From positions 1 to 29,027 of IMG/VR virus record IMGVR_UViG_3300031857_001013: 29,027 nt of DNA. One strand, given 5' to 3'. This DNA is from a virus. Numbering within the stretch: position 1 is the stretch's first letter; the number at the start of each line of letters is the position of its first letter. A program made the translations under genes and the position numbers. The notes beneath the pieces are model-generated. The model saw only the letters and a list, made by a program, of their open reading frames with translations, was not told the origin of the DNA and did not search any database. Shown here one piece after another: positions 1-6,708 of this stretch.

Positions 1-39
1 TATGCACTTAATACTAAAAACTTAGCAACATTCGGATAA
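1..39 (+). CDS. C-terminal fragment of an upstream gene (partial)
   Basis: Frame 1 is open from the first base and encodes YALNTKNLATFG before a TAA at 37-39. The next gene starts 3 bases later. The ending resembles C-termini of tail or fibre proteins I have seen in marine phages, but only 12 residues are visible, so the identity is not established. The tight spacing to the receptor-binding-type gene suggests it belongs to the same tail operon. Confidence 0.45.
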   Translation, partial: YALNTKNLATFG

Positions 40-42
40 CAG

Positions 43-1173
43 ATGGCATATTCAAATATAGATAAACCTAGTAAATATTTCCAACCTACTTTATGGGTTG
101 CTGACGATACCTCTCCAAGAACAATTAATGGCTTTGGACATCAACCAGACATGGTGTGGGTTAAACATAGAGGTACTTCAAGTTTAAATCCTACTATCTG
201 TGATAGAGTAAGAGGTGGAGACAAAATGAGTGGTTCAAATATAACAGATGCAGAAGATACAAAATCTCATGGAGAGATAACTTCTTGGAACGCAGATGGA
301 ATAACTGTTGCTGATGGAACAAGTGGTGCTTATCCTAGATTATATTTTAATGATTTTGACCCATTTGGTGCTGGTGGTGGAAATTATATTGCATGGTCTT
401 GGTCTGCTTCTGGCACAACTCCAGTATCAAATACTCAAGGTTCTATAACAAGCACAGTATCAACTAATACAACAAGTGGATTTAGTATATTTTCTTATAC
501 AGGAACAGGTGCATCAATAACTACTGTTGGTCATGGTTGTTCATCTGAACCTAGATTAGTTTTTGTTAAAAATAGAAGTAGTACAGGTAATTGGGTTACT
601 TATCATTATGGTGCTGGTGCAACAGGATTATACAATCCAAATCAAGCTTCTTTGATGTTAAATACAACAAATGCAAGTGCCAATCCTGCAAGTGGTGCTT
701 ATTTAAGTGGTGGTTATTTTAGTAATGTAAGTTCAACAACTATTACTTTAAGAGATGTAAATAATGCAAGTAATGTAAATGCAACTGGAAATAATTATAT
801 TGGTTATGCTTTCGCTGATGTAAAAGGATTTAGCAAGATGGGTTCTTACACAGGTAATGGTTCTACTGATGGTACTTTTGTCTATACAGGATTTAAGCCT
901 TCTTTTATTATGATAAAAAATTCAAATAATTCTGGTACAGGTTGGTCAATGTGGGATAGTAAAAGAAATACATACAATTTAGTAAATACATATCTTCAAG
1001 CAAATTCTACTGGTGCTGATGATACTCAAGCATTCGCTGATTTTTTAAGTAATGGTATAAAAATAAGAGATTCAAATTCATTTTGTAATGGTTCTGGCAA
1101 TACAATTATATATATGGCTTTTGCAGAAAATCCTTTTGTAAGTTCTAAAGGCATACCTACGACTGCAAGATGA
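43..1173 (+). CDS. Receptor-binding-type tail protein with repeated beta domains
   Basis: 376 aa, rich in Gly, Ser, Thr and Asn, with no signal peptide or membrane segment. At least two, probably three, copies of one domain are visible: a first unit ending in PDMVWVKHRG, a second with FSIFSYTGTG followed about 25 residues later by PRLVFVKNRSS, and a third with SYTGNGS followed by PSFIMIKNSN. This 'G-x-x-P-x-(h)-(h)-x-(h)-K-x-R/N' unit is typical of a tail or receptor-binding family common in marine phages (DUF7483-like, named from memory). It probably forms part of the tail tip or fibre that contacts the host. It starts 3 bases after the preceding stop and ends in an ATGA overlap with the next small gene. 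Confidence 0.7.
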   Translation: MAYSNIDKPSKYFQPTLWVADDTSPRTINGFGHQPDMVWVKHRGTSSLNPTICDRVRGGDKMSGSNITDAEDTKSHGEITSWNADGITVADGTSGAYPRLYFNDFDPFGAGGGNYIAWSWSASGTTPVSNTQGSITSTVSTNTTSGFSIFSYTGTGASITTVGHGCSSEPRLVFVKNRSSTGNWVTYHYGAGATGLYNPNQASLMLNTTNASANPASGAYLSGGYFSNVSSTTITLRDVNNASNVNATGNNYIGYAFADVKGFSKMGSYTGNGSTDGTFVYTGFKPSFIMIKNSNNSGTGWSMWDSKRNTYNLVNTYLQANSTGADDTQAFADFLSNGIKIRDSNSFCNGSGNTIIYMAFAENPFVSSKGIPTTAR

Positions 1174-1277
1174 TTTGGTTTATCTTAGGAATAATTATAG
1201 GTATCTGGTTTGAGTGGCGATACCAAAATGCTAATCACATTATTGAATCAATTAAAGAACATTTAAACATCAAATAG
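1170..1277 (+). CDS. 35-aa single-span membrane protein
   Basis: The ATG at 1170 overlaps the stop of the tail gene (ATGA), implying coupled translation. The product starts MIWFILGIIIGIWFEW, one hydrophobic segment, followed by a charged, probably cytoplasmic tail ending KEHLNIK. A tiny N-anchored protein just before the lysis genes could be a holin accessory or spanin-like part, but nothing in the sequence proves this. Family not recognised. It is too short for most gene callers; the overlap and composition support it. Confidence 0.55.
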   Translation: MIWFILGIIIGIWFEWRYQNANHIIESIKEHLNIK

Positions 1278-1302
1278 TATTGTAATTTTATTGCAACGCA
1301 CC

Positions 1303-1322
1303 ATATATCTTAAATGATATAT
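1303..1322. repeat. 7-bp inverted repeat ahead of the 39-aa gene
   Basis: ATATATC (1303-1309) and GATATAT (1316-1322) are perfect inverted copies separated by 6 bases. It lies about 40 bases upstream of a strongly started small gene, overlapping where a promoter would be expected (TTGTAA at 1280-1285 and TTGCAA at 1291-1296 are possible -35 boxes). It could be an operator, or chance in AT-rich DNA. Confidence 0.3.
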
Positions 1323-1361
1323 ACGACTGAAGAAAATAACTTTTACTCAAAGGAGAACTCA

Positions 1362-1481
1362 ATGTTAAACTATTCTGACATTAAGAACTATTGGTCTAAA
1401 TTCTATGCAGATGCTTTTGAAGATGCTAAAAGCTTTTGGAAGAACTACGCAGACACAGTAGAAAAATTTTATAAAAAATAA
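1362..1481 (+). CDS. 39-aa aromatic amphipathic peptide
   Basis: Preceded by an excellent ribosome binding site (AAAGGAG, about 6 bases before the ATG). 11 of 39 residues are Tyr, Phe or Trp, no Cys or Pro is present, and the whole chain could be one amphipathic helix. It contains an imperfect internal repeat: W11-SKF-YAD and W26-KN-YAD. The aromatic helix with alternating charges is loosely phasin-like, but I do not assign it to a family. It stands alone between two longer non-coding stretches, so it probably has its own promoter. Confidence 0.6.
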   Translation: MLNYSDIKNYWSKFYADAFEDAKSFWKNYADTVEKFYKK

Positions 1482-1591
1482 CTTTATTAAAACACAATAG
1501 TTTGATATTAGTGCATAAAATTTAATGTGCATTTACAAACTTTGGATTGGTGGGTGTGTCTTGCTAAAGTCTTGCAAATGCGAAAAAGACA

Positions 1592-1780
1592 ATGGCAAGA
1601 ACTCACAACGAAGAACTGATATCTCTAAGGGGACATATAACAGGAATTAAACGAGAAGTTAAATTACTAAGTTCATCAGTATATAAACTGGAAAAGAAGG
1701 TAGAAAACCTATATTGGTCAATACTTGTAGCTACTGGTTCATTATCTTTGGCTTTGATAACAATATTTCTTGCTAAGTAA
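1592..1780 (+). CDS. XhlA-like small membrane protein
   Basis: 62 aa: residues about 5-40 form a charged coiled-coil-like helix (ISLRGHITGIKREVKLL, then KLEKKVENLYW), followed by a single membrane helix (ILVATGSLSLALITIFL) ending in Lys. This coiled-coil-then-TM layout is that of the XhlA (hemolysin XhlA) family, membrane proteins that help holin and endolysin act in some phages. It sits three genes before an M15 endolysin, which fits a lysis-accessory role. No clear Shine-Dalgarno precedes the ATG (upstream is A/G-rich, AAAAAGACA). Identity rests on topology and context, so it is moderate. Confidence 0.5.
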   Translation: MARTHNEELISLRGHITGIKREVKLLSSSVYKLEKKVENLYWSILVATGSLSLALITIFLAK

Positions 1781-1818
1781 GTATTGCAAGTTTTAACGAA
1801 TACAACTAGTAGGTAGTT

Positions 1819-2520
1819 ATGGATACAAGAAGGATTTTGGTTATCTCAGATTTGCACCTGCCTTATCATAGGCAAGATTCTTTTGATTTTCTAAAAGCAC
1901 TAAAGAAAGAATACAAACCTACTTTTGTAATGTCTATTGGAGACTTATTAGACCATCACGCTTTATCATTCCACGATTCAAACCCTGATTTATTTTCTGC
2001 TGGACATGAACTTGTTAAAGCAAAAGATTATGTAAAAGAACTTGAATCAATATTCCCTGACTTAATTGAAATAGATTCTAACCACTCATCAATGGTTTAT
2101 AGACGAGCATTAAAACATGGAATGCCAAGAGCCTATTTAAAAGAATACGGAGAGTTCTTAGGAACTAAAAAATGGAAGTGGGTAGATGATTTAACTTTAA
2201 CGCTGCCAAACAAACAAAGATGTTTATTTACTCATGGTCGTTCTGCTGATGTTTTAAAAGTATCACAAACAAATGGAATGAATTGTGTGCAGGGACATTT
2301 TCATACTAAGTTTAAAATAGAATACTGGGCTAATCCTGATAATCTTTTTTGGGGTATGCAAGTTGGTTGTTTAATAGACCAAAAATCTTTAGCTTTTGAA
2401 TATGCTAAGAATTTTAAAACTAGATTTATAATAGGGACTGGTTTAATAATAGATTCACAACCAAAGTTAGCACCTTGTGTTTTAAATAGAGATGGCAAAT
2501 GGATAGGCAAGTTAGTTTAA
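1819..2520 (+). CDS. Calcineurin-like metallophosphoesterase
   Basis: 233 aa with the full set of metallophosphoesterase motifs in order: SDLHLP (D-x-H) near residue 10, GDLLDH (G-D-x-x-D) near 42, SNHSS (usually G-N-H; here S-N-H) near 91, THGRS near 140, and GHFH near 160. These residues bind the two metal ions in the calcineurin/Mre11/Icc superfamily. Phage members may act on nucleotides, DNA ends or phosphoproteins; the substrate cannot be told. A TAGGTAG sequence lies just before the ATG. The 3' end overlaps the endolysin gene by 22 bases. Confidence 0.85.
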   Translation: MDTRRILVISDLHLPYHRQDSFDFLKALKKEYKPTFVMSIGDLLDHHALSFHDSNPDLFSAGHELVKAKDYVKELESIFPDLIEIDSNHSSMVYRRALKHGMPRAYLKEYGEFLGTKKWKWVDDLTLTLPNKQRCLFTHGRSADVLKVSQTNGMNCVQGHFHTKFKIEYWANPDNLFWGMQVGCLIDQKSLAFEYAKNFKTRFIIGTGLIIDSQPKLAPCVLNRDGKWIGKLV

Positions 2521-2945
2521 AAGAATTACTATTTTCTGAAACTGCAACTAGACTTGGAATAGATAATACACCAACTGACCAAATCTTAATTAATCTACAA
2601 ACATTAATTTACGAAGTTATTGAACCAATTATAAATAAATTTGGCGATATCAAAATAACTTCTGGTTATCGTTCTCCTGAATTATGCAAAGCAATAGGAA
2701 GTTCTACAACATCACAACATACTCTTGGTCAAGCTGTTGATTGCGAAGTTCTAGGAGTGCCTAATAAAGAACTTGCTGACTGGGTTGTTAATCATTTAGA
2801 ATTTGACCAGTGCATATTAGAATTTTGGAAACCAGAAGAAACTAATTCAGGTTGGGTTCATATCTCTTACAACAAAGGTAATAATCGTAAAATGTATTTA
2901 AGAGCATACAAAGCTAATGGAAGAACAGTCTATGAAGTCTTATAA
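2499..2945 (+). CDS. M15-family peptidase, endolysin
   Basis: 148 aa. The central region has the zinc-site signature of peptidase M15 (D-Ala-D-Ala carboxypeptidase/VanY-like): SGYRS near residue 56, SQHTLGQAVDCE (H-x(6)-D) near 72-83, and WVHIS (third zinc ligand His) near 119. M15 endolysins cut peptide cross-links of peptidoglycan at lysis. There is no signal peptide, so a holin is needed to release it. The N-terminal 40 residues, with 'TRLGIDN' near residue 17, are typical of M15_3-type phage endolysins. The start lies inside the phosphoesterase gene. Confidence 0.85.
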   Translation: MDRQVSLKELLFSETATRLGIDNTPTDQILINLQTLIYEVIEPIINKFGDIKITSGYRSPELCKAIGSSTTSQHTLGQAVDCEVLGVPNKELADWVVNHLEFDQCILEFWKPEETNSGWVHISYNKGNNRKMYLRAYKANGRTVYEVL

Positions 2946-3141
2946 AAAACAAGTTGGTGGAAGCCACTATAAAAAATACAAAATACAACCAGTTGAGTTT
3001 ATAGTTAAAAATAATATTGGATTTTGTGAAGGTAATATCATAAAGTACATTTTAAGGTTTAAAGAGAAGGGTGGTGTACAAGACTTGGAAAAGGCTAAAC
3101 ACTACATAGAACTACTAATAGATTCAACTAAAAGTAGATAA
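2932..3141 (+). CDS. DUF3310-family protein
   Basis: 69 aa from the ATG at 2932 (an in-frame ATG at 2917 would add MEEQS). KQVGGSHYKKYKIQPVEFI at the N-terminus, then FCEGNIIKYILRFKEKGG and LEKAKHYIELL are the hallmarks of DUF3310, a small phage family related to T7 gene 1.7 type nucleotide-metabolism proteins. A role in nucleotide handling is known only for some relatives and is inference here. It overlaps the end of the endolysin gene. I prefer the second Met because the family normally begins a few residues before the GGSHY motif. Confidence 0.8.
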   Translation: MKSYKKQVGGSHYKKYKIQPVEFIVKNNIGFCEGNIIKYILRFKEKGGVQDLEKAKHYIELLIDSTKSR

Positions 3142-3203
3142 TATCATTTAAAACGATTTATAGCTTATTTTAAGGCATTGTGGCTTTAATATAAGACACG
3201 ACT

Positions 3204-3209
3204 TATAAT
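3204..3209 (+). promoter_or_regulatory. Possible -10 box in the 3142-3273 gap
   Basis: An exact TATAAT lies in a 132-bp gap before the beta-rich protein gene. A matching -35 is poor (TTGTGG is 20 bases upstream), so the promoter is only suggested. No stable terminator hairpin was seen in this gap. Confidence 0.25.
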
Positions 3210-3273
3210 TTCCTAACTTGTTAAAATTTAGGGGTAATTTGTCGGTTTAAATAGGTAAATTTTAGGAGTTTAA

Positions 3274-3567
3274 ATGGCATTTTACGTAATAAACAAGATA
3301 GACCCAGACTATTTCTCAGAAACACATACTATTGGTGCTACATCAGCACAATCATCAGCGGTTATAACAGGTTCAGGCATTGTAAGAATATCAATATCAG
3401 GAACACACGCTCATATTAAGTTTGGAAGTAATCCAACTGCAACTGAAAATGATGTTATGCTAACCCAAGATTCTGTGAATTATTTTTCATTCAAATCAGG
3501 AGAGAAGATAGCTTATATTAAAGGTGGAGATGGAACTGGTCAAATCAACATTTGCGCAGTAGATTAA
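3274..3567 (+). CDS. Beta-rich virion-type protein, unknown
   Basis: 97 aa, probably all beta. The pattern HIKFGSNPTAT ... MLTQDSVNYFSFKSGEKIAY ... GTGQINICAVD resembles small beta-sandwich proteins that recur in marine phage genomes among structural genes; a decoration or tail-associated role is inference. It has no signal peptide or Cys pair. Preceded by TTTTAGGAGTTTAA, a good ribosome binding site. The next gene begins 1 base after its stop. Confidence 0.55.
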   Translation: MAFYVINKIDPDYFSETHTIGATSAQSSAVITGSGIVRISISGTHAHIKFGSNPTATENDVMLTQDSVNYFSFKSGEKIAYIKGGDGTGQINICAVD

Positions 3568-3568
3568 T

Positions 3569-3946
3569 ATGTGGTGGAACATCATACCTACAGTTTTCAA
3601 GATTGGCGCAGATATCTATAAGAACAGAAAAGAATCTGAACTTTTAGAATCTCAAGCTGAAAGACTTTACTATGAGAAAATGAGTCGTGGGGAAATTGAA
3701 TATCAAAGAGAAGTTTACAACGACCAAGACAAATCATTTAAAGATGAGATAGTATTATTTGTTGTTTGCATTCCTATTGTCGTATTGTCTTATGCAATCA
3801 TTAGTGATGATGCCAACATAAAAGCAAAGTTAGATTTATTCTTTGACTATTTTGGAAAGTTTCCTAGCTGGTATCAATGGTTAATCGTTGGTATATTCTC
3901 GGCGATTTACGGATTAAAGCCCACACTGGACGTCTTCAAAAAATGA
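3569..3946 (+). CDS. Holin-like two-span membrane protein
   Basis: 125 aa. The N-terminal half is soluble and charged (residues 15-60, KNRKESELLESQAERLYYEK). It is followed by two hydrophobic segments, about residues 65-80 (IVLFVVCIPIVVLSYAI) and 100-116 (WYQWLIVGIFSAIYGLKP), with a Lys-rich end. The arrangement resembles GTA/phage membrane proteins of the 3TM-holin type, but with only two clear spans I call it holin-like from topology. Placement beyond the endolysin supports a lysis role. The final bases overlap the next start (ATGA). Confidence 0.5.
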   Translation: MWWNIIPTVFKIGADIYKNRKESELLESQAERLYYEKMSRGEIEYQREVYNDQDKSFKDEIVLFVVCIPIVVLSYAIISDDANIKAKLDLFFDYFGKFPSWYQWLIVGIFSAIYGLKPTLDVFKK

Positions 3947-4173
3947 ATGAGTTAAGGCTCATAACTTGTGCAGTACATTTTGTAAAGAATGGCGATATGA
4001 CTGAAGATATGTCTTATGTAAGATTTTTAGATTCAACTAATAATGCTAACTTTAATATTTTTTTAACGTCATTAAAGAATGTTAAGAAGTTTAGAATCTT
4101 AGCTGTTGAATGGGAATCTGAGCCTATTGATTTTGAAGATTCAGATTATGATTATTCAAATACTATACATTAA
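3943..4173 (+). CDS. Small acidic-tailed hypothetical protein
   Basis: 76 aa starting at the ATG that overlaps the previous stop (ATGA at 3943-3946); a longer reading from 3877 would bury 22 extra codons in the previous gene and is less likely. The sequence has alternating beta strands (LRLITCAVHFV, KKFRILAVEW) and an acidic C-terminus (EPIDFEDSDYDY). No family recognised. It is the last rightward gene before the leftward block; the two converge with an 11-base tail-to-tail overlap and no terminator hairpin. Confidence 0.6.
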   Translation: MNELRLITCAVHFVKNGDMTEDMSYVRFLDSTNNANFNIFLTSLKNVKKFRILAVEWESEPIDFEDSDYDYSNTIH

Positions 4174-4615
4174 TTTCAAAGTATTCTACTCCATCATTTT
4201 GGAAAGTTTTTAACTTTGAATCCGGCAGCATTCTTAATAATTGCTCAACTGATATAAAACGAATTTTATCTTTAAGTGGAAAACAAATAGTAAATTTAGT
4301 CCAGTAATTAGTATAAAGTTCATTTATAACAATATACTTTTTTAAATCTCTTAATTTAATCTTATTAGACTGTTTTAATGAAACGAAGAACTGTTCTTGT
4401 TTATTGGTTTCTGTCGCAGCTTTATATACGAAAAAATCTGCTGTAAGTTTTGCGATTGTTGGTATTTTGGAAAACAAAGGTATATTAGTTTCAATAACTG
4501 ATTTATTAGGGTCAACAGAATTATAACCAAGACGACGAAAAAGATAGCCAACGGAATTGCAATAATCAATAAAGCGGCTTTCAGCATAATTGAAATTATT
4601 TTTAACATCTGTCAT
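4163..4615 (-). CDS. Hypothetical; possible degenerate PD-(D/E)XK-type fold
   Basis: 150 aa. The centre reads ADFFVYKAATETNK followed by QEQFFVSLKQSNKIKL, resembling the two core strands of a restriction-endonuclease-like fold (Asp on one strand, then x-x-K on the next; here S-x-K rather than E-x-K). The end, RFISVEQLLRMLP, looks like the closing strand-helix unit of such proteins. This is a weak structural guess; it could equally be an unrelated phage protein. It is the last gene of the leftward block and overlaps the upstream stop by 4 bases (ATGA). Confidence 0.45.
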   Translation of the reverse strand: MTDVKNNFNYAESRFIDYCNSVGYLFRRLGYNSVDPNKSVIETNIPLFSKIPTIAKLTADFFVYKAATETNKQEQFFVSLKQSNKIKLRDLKKYIVINELYTNYWTKFTICFPLKDKIRFISVEQLLRMLPDSKLKTFQNDGVEYFEINV

Positions 4616-4950
4616 CTACTCAGTTCTCTATTAGTGGCTAGCCAACTTCTATACAAATCTATCCAAGCCTGTAAGTTACTATATTTACCTTTAGCTATTG
4701 AATAGTTTTTTTCTGCCACTAATAATCCTTCTATAATAGTTTTGTAATCATTAGAAGTATAAGCCCATTTTTCTGCTTCTGCAACGCTACAATTTTTCTC
4801 TAATTTATTTGTAAGAGTTAATTGGCTAAAAGTTATTTTGCGAAATTCTTCGCAGCGTCTAAAGTCATAAAGAGCGTGAGACATTTCCTCAGAAAGAGTA
4901 TCTAATTCTTGTTTTATATCGTCAGGGTTTTTTAGAGCAAAATCTTCCAT
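4612..4950 (-). CDS. Helical hypothetical protein
   Basis: 112 aa, predicted largely alpha-helical and probably coiled coil: KQELDTLSEEMSHALYDF at the front and LLVAEKNYSIAKGKYSNLQ then AWIDLYRSWLATNREL at the end. Small helical proteins of this style (central 'A-x-x-S-x-x-Y' region, aromatic W-I-D end) often sit beside recombination genes in phages, and this one is near an SSB-like and a RecB-like gene. I recall no function for them. A GGAAGG ribosome binding site precedes the ATG. Confidence 0.65.
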   Translation of the reverse strand: MEDFALKNPDDIKQELDTLSEEMSHALYDFRRCEEFRKITFSQLTLTNKLEKNCSVAEAEKWAYTSNDYKTIIEGLLVAEKNYSIAKGKYSNLQAWIDLYRSWLATNRELSR

Positions 4951-4982
4951 AACCTTCCTTTACATATTTATAGTTGTATTAC

Positions 4983-5141
4983 CTACTTAGTAAGTAATTT
5001 CTCAAATTCAAAGATATATCTAGAGTTTAGAAGTTCTTTTAACTTTTTTGCTTTCTCTAACTTCATTTTATACTCTAGTTCAAGGTTAAGAAGTTTCTGA
5101 CTTCTGTCCCTGATTCTTTGAACTACTTGTTGTTGTGTCAT
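4983..5141 (-). CDS. 52-aa charged helical protein
   Basis: The reading frame from ATG (5141) to TAG (4983-4985) encodes MTQQQVVQRIRDRS, then a Lys/Glu/Leu-rich stretch ending FEFEKLLTK. It is one long, highly charged helix. It overlaps the end of the upstream gene by 56 bases, and no good ribosome binding site precedes its ATG; an internal ATG 25 codons in (MKLEKAKK) is the alternative start. Supported by filling an otherwise empty gap with plausible composition. Confidence 0.4.
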   Translation of the reverse strand: MTQQQVVQRIRDRSQKLLNLELEYKMKLEKAKKLKELLNSRYIFEFEKLLTK

Positions 5142-5295
5142 CAAATAGTTTAATATTATTTCTAATAAACTTTTTGTTTAGTAAGTCCACAGAAATAATC
5201 TTTCCTTCACATTCATTTTTGAGAGCATCTTCTTGTTTGTCAAAAAGTTCTTTAACTTTAATTGTACACTCAAGAATTTTCTCCCTCACAAACAT
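5086..5295 (-). CDS. 69-aa hypothetical protein, perhaps leaderless
   Basis: 69 aa, with a helical N-terminal half (REKILECTIKVKELFDKQE) and a polar Ser/Thr/Gln-rich tail (DDTTTSSSKNQGQ). Family unknown. Its ATG lies about 7 bases after a good -10 element (5302-5307), so the mRNA may begin at or next to the start codon. A strong GAGGGAG sits just inside the reading frame, which would fit an alternative start at an internal ATT or TTG codon. First gene of a short leftward sub-operon. Confidence 0.45.
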   Translation of the reverse strand: MFVREKILECTIKVKELFDKQEDALKNECEGKIISVDLLNKKFIRNNIKLFDDTTTSSSKNQGQKSETS

Positions 5296-5301
5296 TTAAA
5301 A

Positions 5302-5329
5302 TATATACCATTTATATATGTGAAATCAA
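5302..5329 (-). promoter_or_regulatory. Leftward sigma70-type promoter
   Basis: On the minus strand TTGATT (5324-5329) is followed after 16 bases by TATATA (5302-5307); a 17-base spacing to ATATAT is equally possible. Transcription should begin near 5295, at the start codon of the next gene. A 12-bp inverted repeat lies immediately upstream of the -35. Confidence 0.5.
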
Positions 5330-5333
5330 GGGA

Positions 5334-5378
5334 TAGTGGCAAAATAAAAGGGGATAATGATTTAAAATTTTGCCACTA
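5334..5378. repeat. 12-bp perfect inverted repeat
   Basis: TAGTGGCAAAAT (5334-5345) and ATTTTGCCACTA (5367-5378) are exact inverted copies with a 21-base A/G-rich loop. No U-run follows on either strand, so it is not a standard terminator. Its place between the SSB-like gene and the next promoter suggests an operator pair for a repressor, or an RNA hairpin at the end of the SSB-like transcript. Confidence 0.6.
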
Positions 5379-5392
5379 AAAATAACTAACAA

Positions 5393-5893
5393 CTAAGAAT
5401 TATGAAAGTTCACTTGGTAAAGATATTTTAAATCCTTAATAAGCGAATCCATAGATTCTTTTGTAACATTTATTGAGCCTGATTCCAAGCAACTTTTTGC
5501 CAAAGCCATAGTCCACATATACTCATCTTTGTCAAAAGGCTTCTTTGTTTCAACTGTTAATTCAGCATCAAATTCCTTTGCTACTTGCTGCAGTTGTGAT
5601 TCTAGTTCTTCTGGATTAAAGCTAGTATCAGGTGCATTGTCATTAGGCAGTTCTTGCATCATTGGAGTTTTATCTGGCTTTGTTTGCACAAATAAACTTC
5701 CATTTTTTTTACTGGCTTGGACTGCTACACTCAGCTTTTTACCCTTCTCTAAGAACACAGGTTTAATTGCTGACCAAAGAACTATTTTCTGGTCATTAAT
5801 TCCAAAAGTGTAATTTGGATATTTGTTTGGACTACCATCTTTCATCAATCGGTTGTCATAAACAAATTTTACTACTCCACTTATATTAGGCAT
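5393..5893 (-). CDS. OB-fold, SSB-like DNA-binding protein (putative)
   Basis: 166 aa. The N-terminal 75 residues look like an OB fold (ISGVVKFVYDNR, YPNYTFGINDQKIVLW, KKLSVAVQASKKNGSLFVQT), with aromatic and basic residues suited to single-stranded DNA. The middle is acidic and Pro/Asn-rich (about 80-110). The end (YMWTMALAKSCLESG ... SLIKDLKYLYQ) forms a helical domain seen with phage OB proteins. The gene sits 1 base after the RecB-like nuclease, forming a recombination pair. It has a strong ribosome binding site (AAGGAG). SSB-like role is inferred from fold and context, not from a diagnostic motif. Confidence 0.5.
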   Translation of the reverse strand: MPNISGVVKFVYDNRLMKDGSPNKYPNYTFGINDQKIVLWSAIKPVFLEKGKKLSVAVQASKKNGSLFVQTKPDKTPMMQELPNDNAPDTSFNPEELESQLQQVAKEFDAELTVETKKPFDKDEYMWTMALAKSCLESGSINVTKESMDSLIKDLKYLYQVNFHNS

Positions 5894-5894
5894 A

Positions 5895-6629
5895 TTACTT
5901 CTCCTTCTTGTTTAGCCAGCTATATATTTTTAGGCAGGATATAGCGGCTTCTTCCTGCATTTCTCCTATTAGAAATTCCTTAATATTTAATTTACCTTGC
6001 TTGGTACAATTAACTATAATTCCTTTTTTTACATCTATTCCAAGTTCTTCTTTAATCGCAATCTTATAAAGATAGATTTGAATAAGCATAGAATCTCTTA
6101 TTCCTGATGATGACTTCCAATCATAGATAATATGTTCTCCTGATTTGTTTTTAAATAAAGCATCAAGCGTTCCAGTAAACTTATTAATTCTGCTTAATAC
6201 TTTTCTTTCAGTAAAAAGAATCTCTAAGCCTTCTTGCTTATCGTACCACTCCTTAAATTTGCCAAAAGATTTTTTTATTTCAGGATTATGTATTTCAGGC
6301 TCTATACCTTTATGAATATATTCTTCTATAAGGTTGTGAACCTGTGAACCAACTAAGCCAGCATCTCCCATTGTTTGATTAGGTGCTTTTTTAATTTGGT
6401 CTGCAATCTTAGCTAGTTCTATTTCATCATAGGTAACGCCGGCTCTAATTAATTTTTTAAATTCTTCAGAGCAAACCTTAGCTGACCAAGCGCCAATAAC
6501 ATTTGCCGGAGTTAATAATTTACAAATTGTTGTAGCGCTAGGTAATTGTTCTTCATTCCAAAAGTATTTGTGGAGAACCGAGTCAAAGAAAAGCGTTTCC
6601 TGACCATTGTATAGTTTTATTTCTTCCAT
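5895..6629 (-). CDS. RecB/Cas4-like PD-(D/E)XK exonuclease
   Basis: 244 aa. The nuclease core motifs are in order: GSQVHNLIEEYI near residue 100 (motif I, with conserved His), TERKV near 145, FTGTLDALF near 155 (metal Asp), YDWKSSS near 172 (D-x-K), and IQIYLYKIA near 187 (Q-x-x-x-Y motif). The N-terminus, with SATTICKLLTP, matches phage members of this family. It probably processes DNA ends for recombination or concatemer resolution together with the adjacent SSB-like protein. The family and catalytic residues are clear; the substrate is inference. Confidence 0.9.
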   Translation of the reverse strand: MEEIKLYNGQETLFFDSVLHKYFWNEEQLPSATTICKLLTPANVIGAWSAKVCSEEFKKLIRAGVTYDEIELAKIADQIKKAPNQTMGDAGLVGSQVHNLIEEYIHKGIEPEIHNPEIKKSFGKFKEWYDKQEGLEILFTERKVLSRINKFTGTLDALFKNKSGEHIIYDWKSSSGIRDSMLIQIYLYKIAIKEELGIDVKKGIIVNCTKQGKLNIKEFLIGEMQEEAAISCLKIYSWLNKKEK

Positions 6630-6642
6630 TTTTATCCCTCTT

Positions 6643-6708
6643 TTAAGTTTTACTCATAATGTAAACTAATCCAATAAATAGAATAATTATGAATATTAGT
6701 TTAAGCAT
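6643..6708 (-). CDS. 21-aa hydrophobic micro-protein
   Basis: ATG (6706-6708) to TAA (6643-6645) encodes MLKLIFIIILFIGLVYIMSK plus a final Thr, essentially one membrane helix with Lys at each end. The ATG overlaps the stop of the XRE regulator gene by 8 bases, suggesting coupled translation. The next gene starts 13 bases downstream. Size and shape resemble type I toxin or small phage inner-membrane peptides, but function cannot be told. Confidence 0.4.
   Translation of the reverse strand: MLKLIFIIILFIGLVYIMSKT

Noticed and set aside
1482-1591. Possible small gene or promoter with a repeated GTCTTGC before the XhlA-like gene.
   Set aside because: No open frame with a start signal, and the 7-base direct repeat is too short to mean much; the stretch appears non-coding.
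3877-3942. Longer N-terminus for the 76-aa gene.
   Set aside because: The ATG at 3943 forms a standard ATGA overlap with the previous gene; the extension lies wholly inside the holin-like gene and looks like read-through of its other frame.
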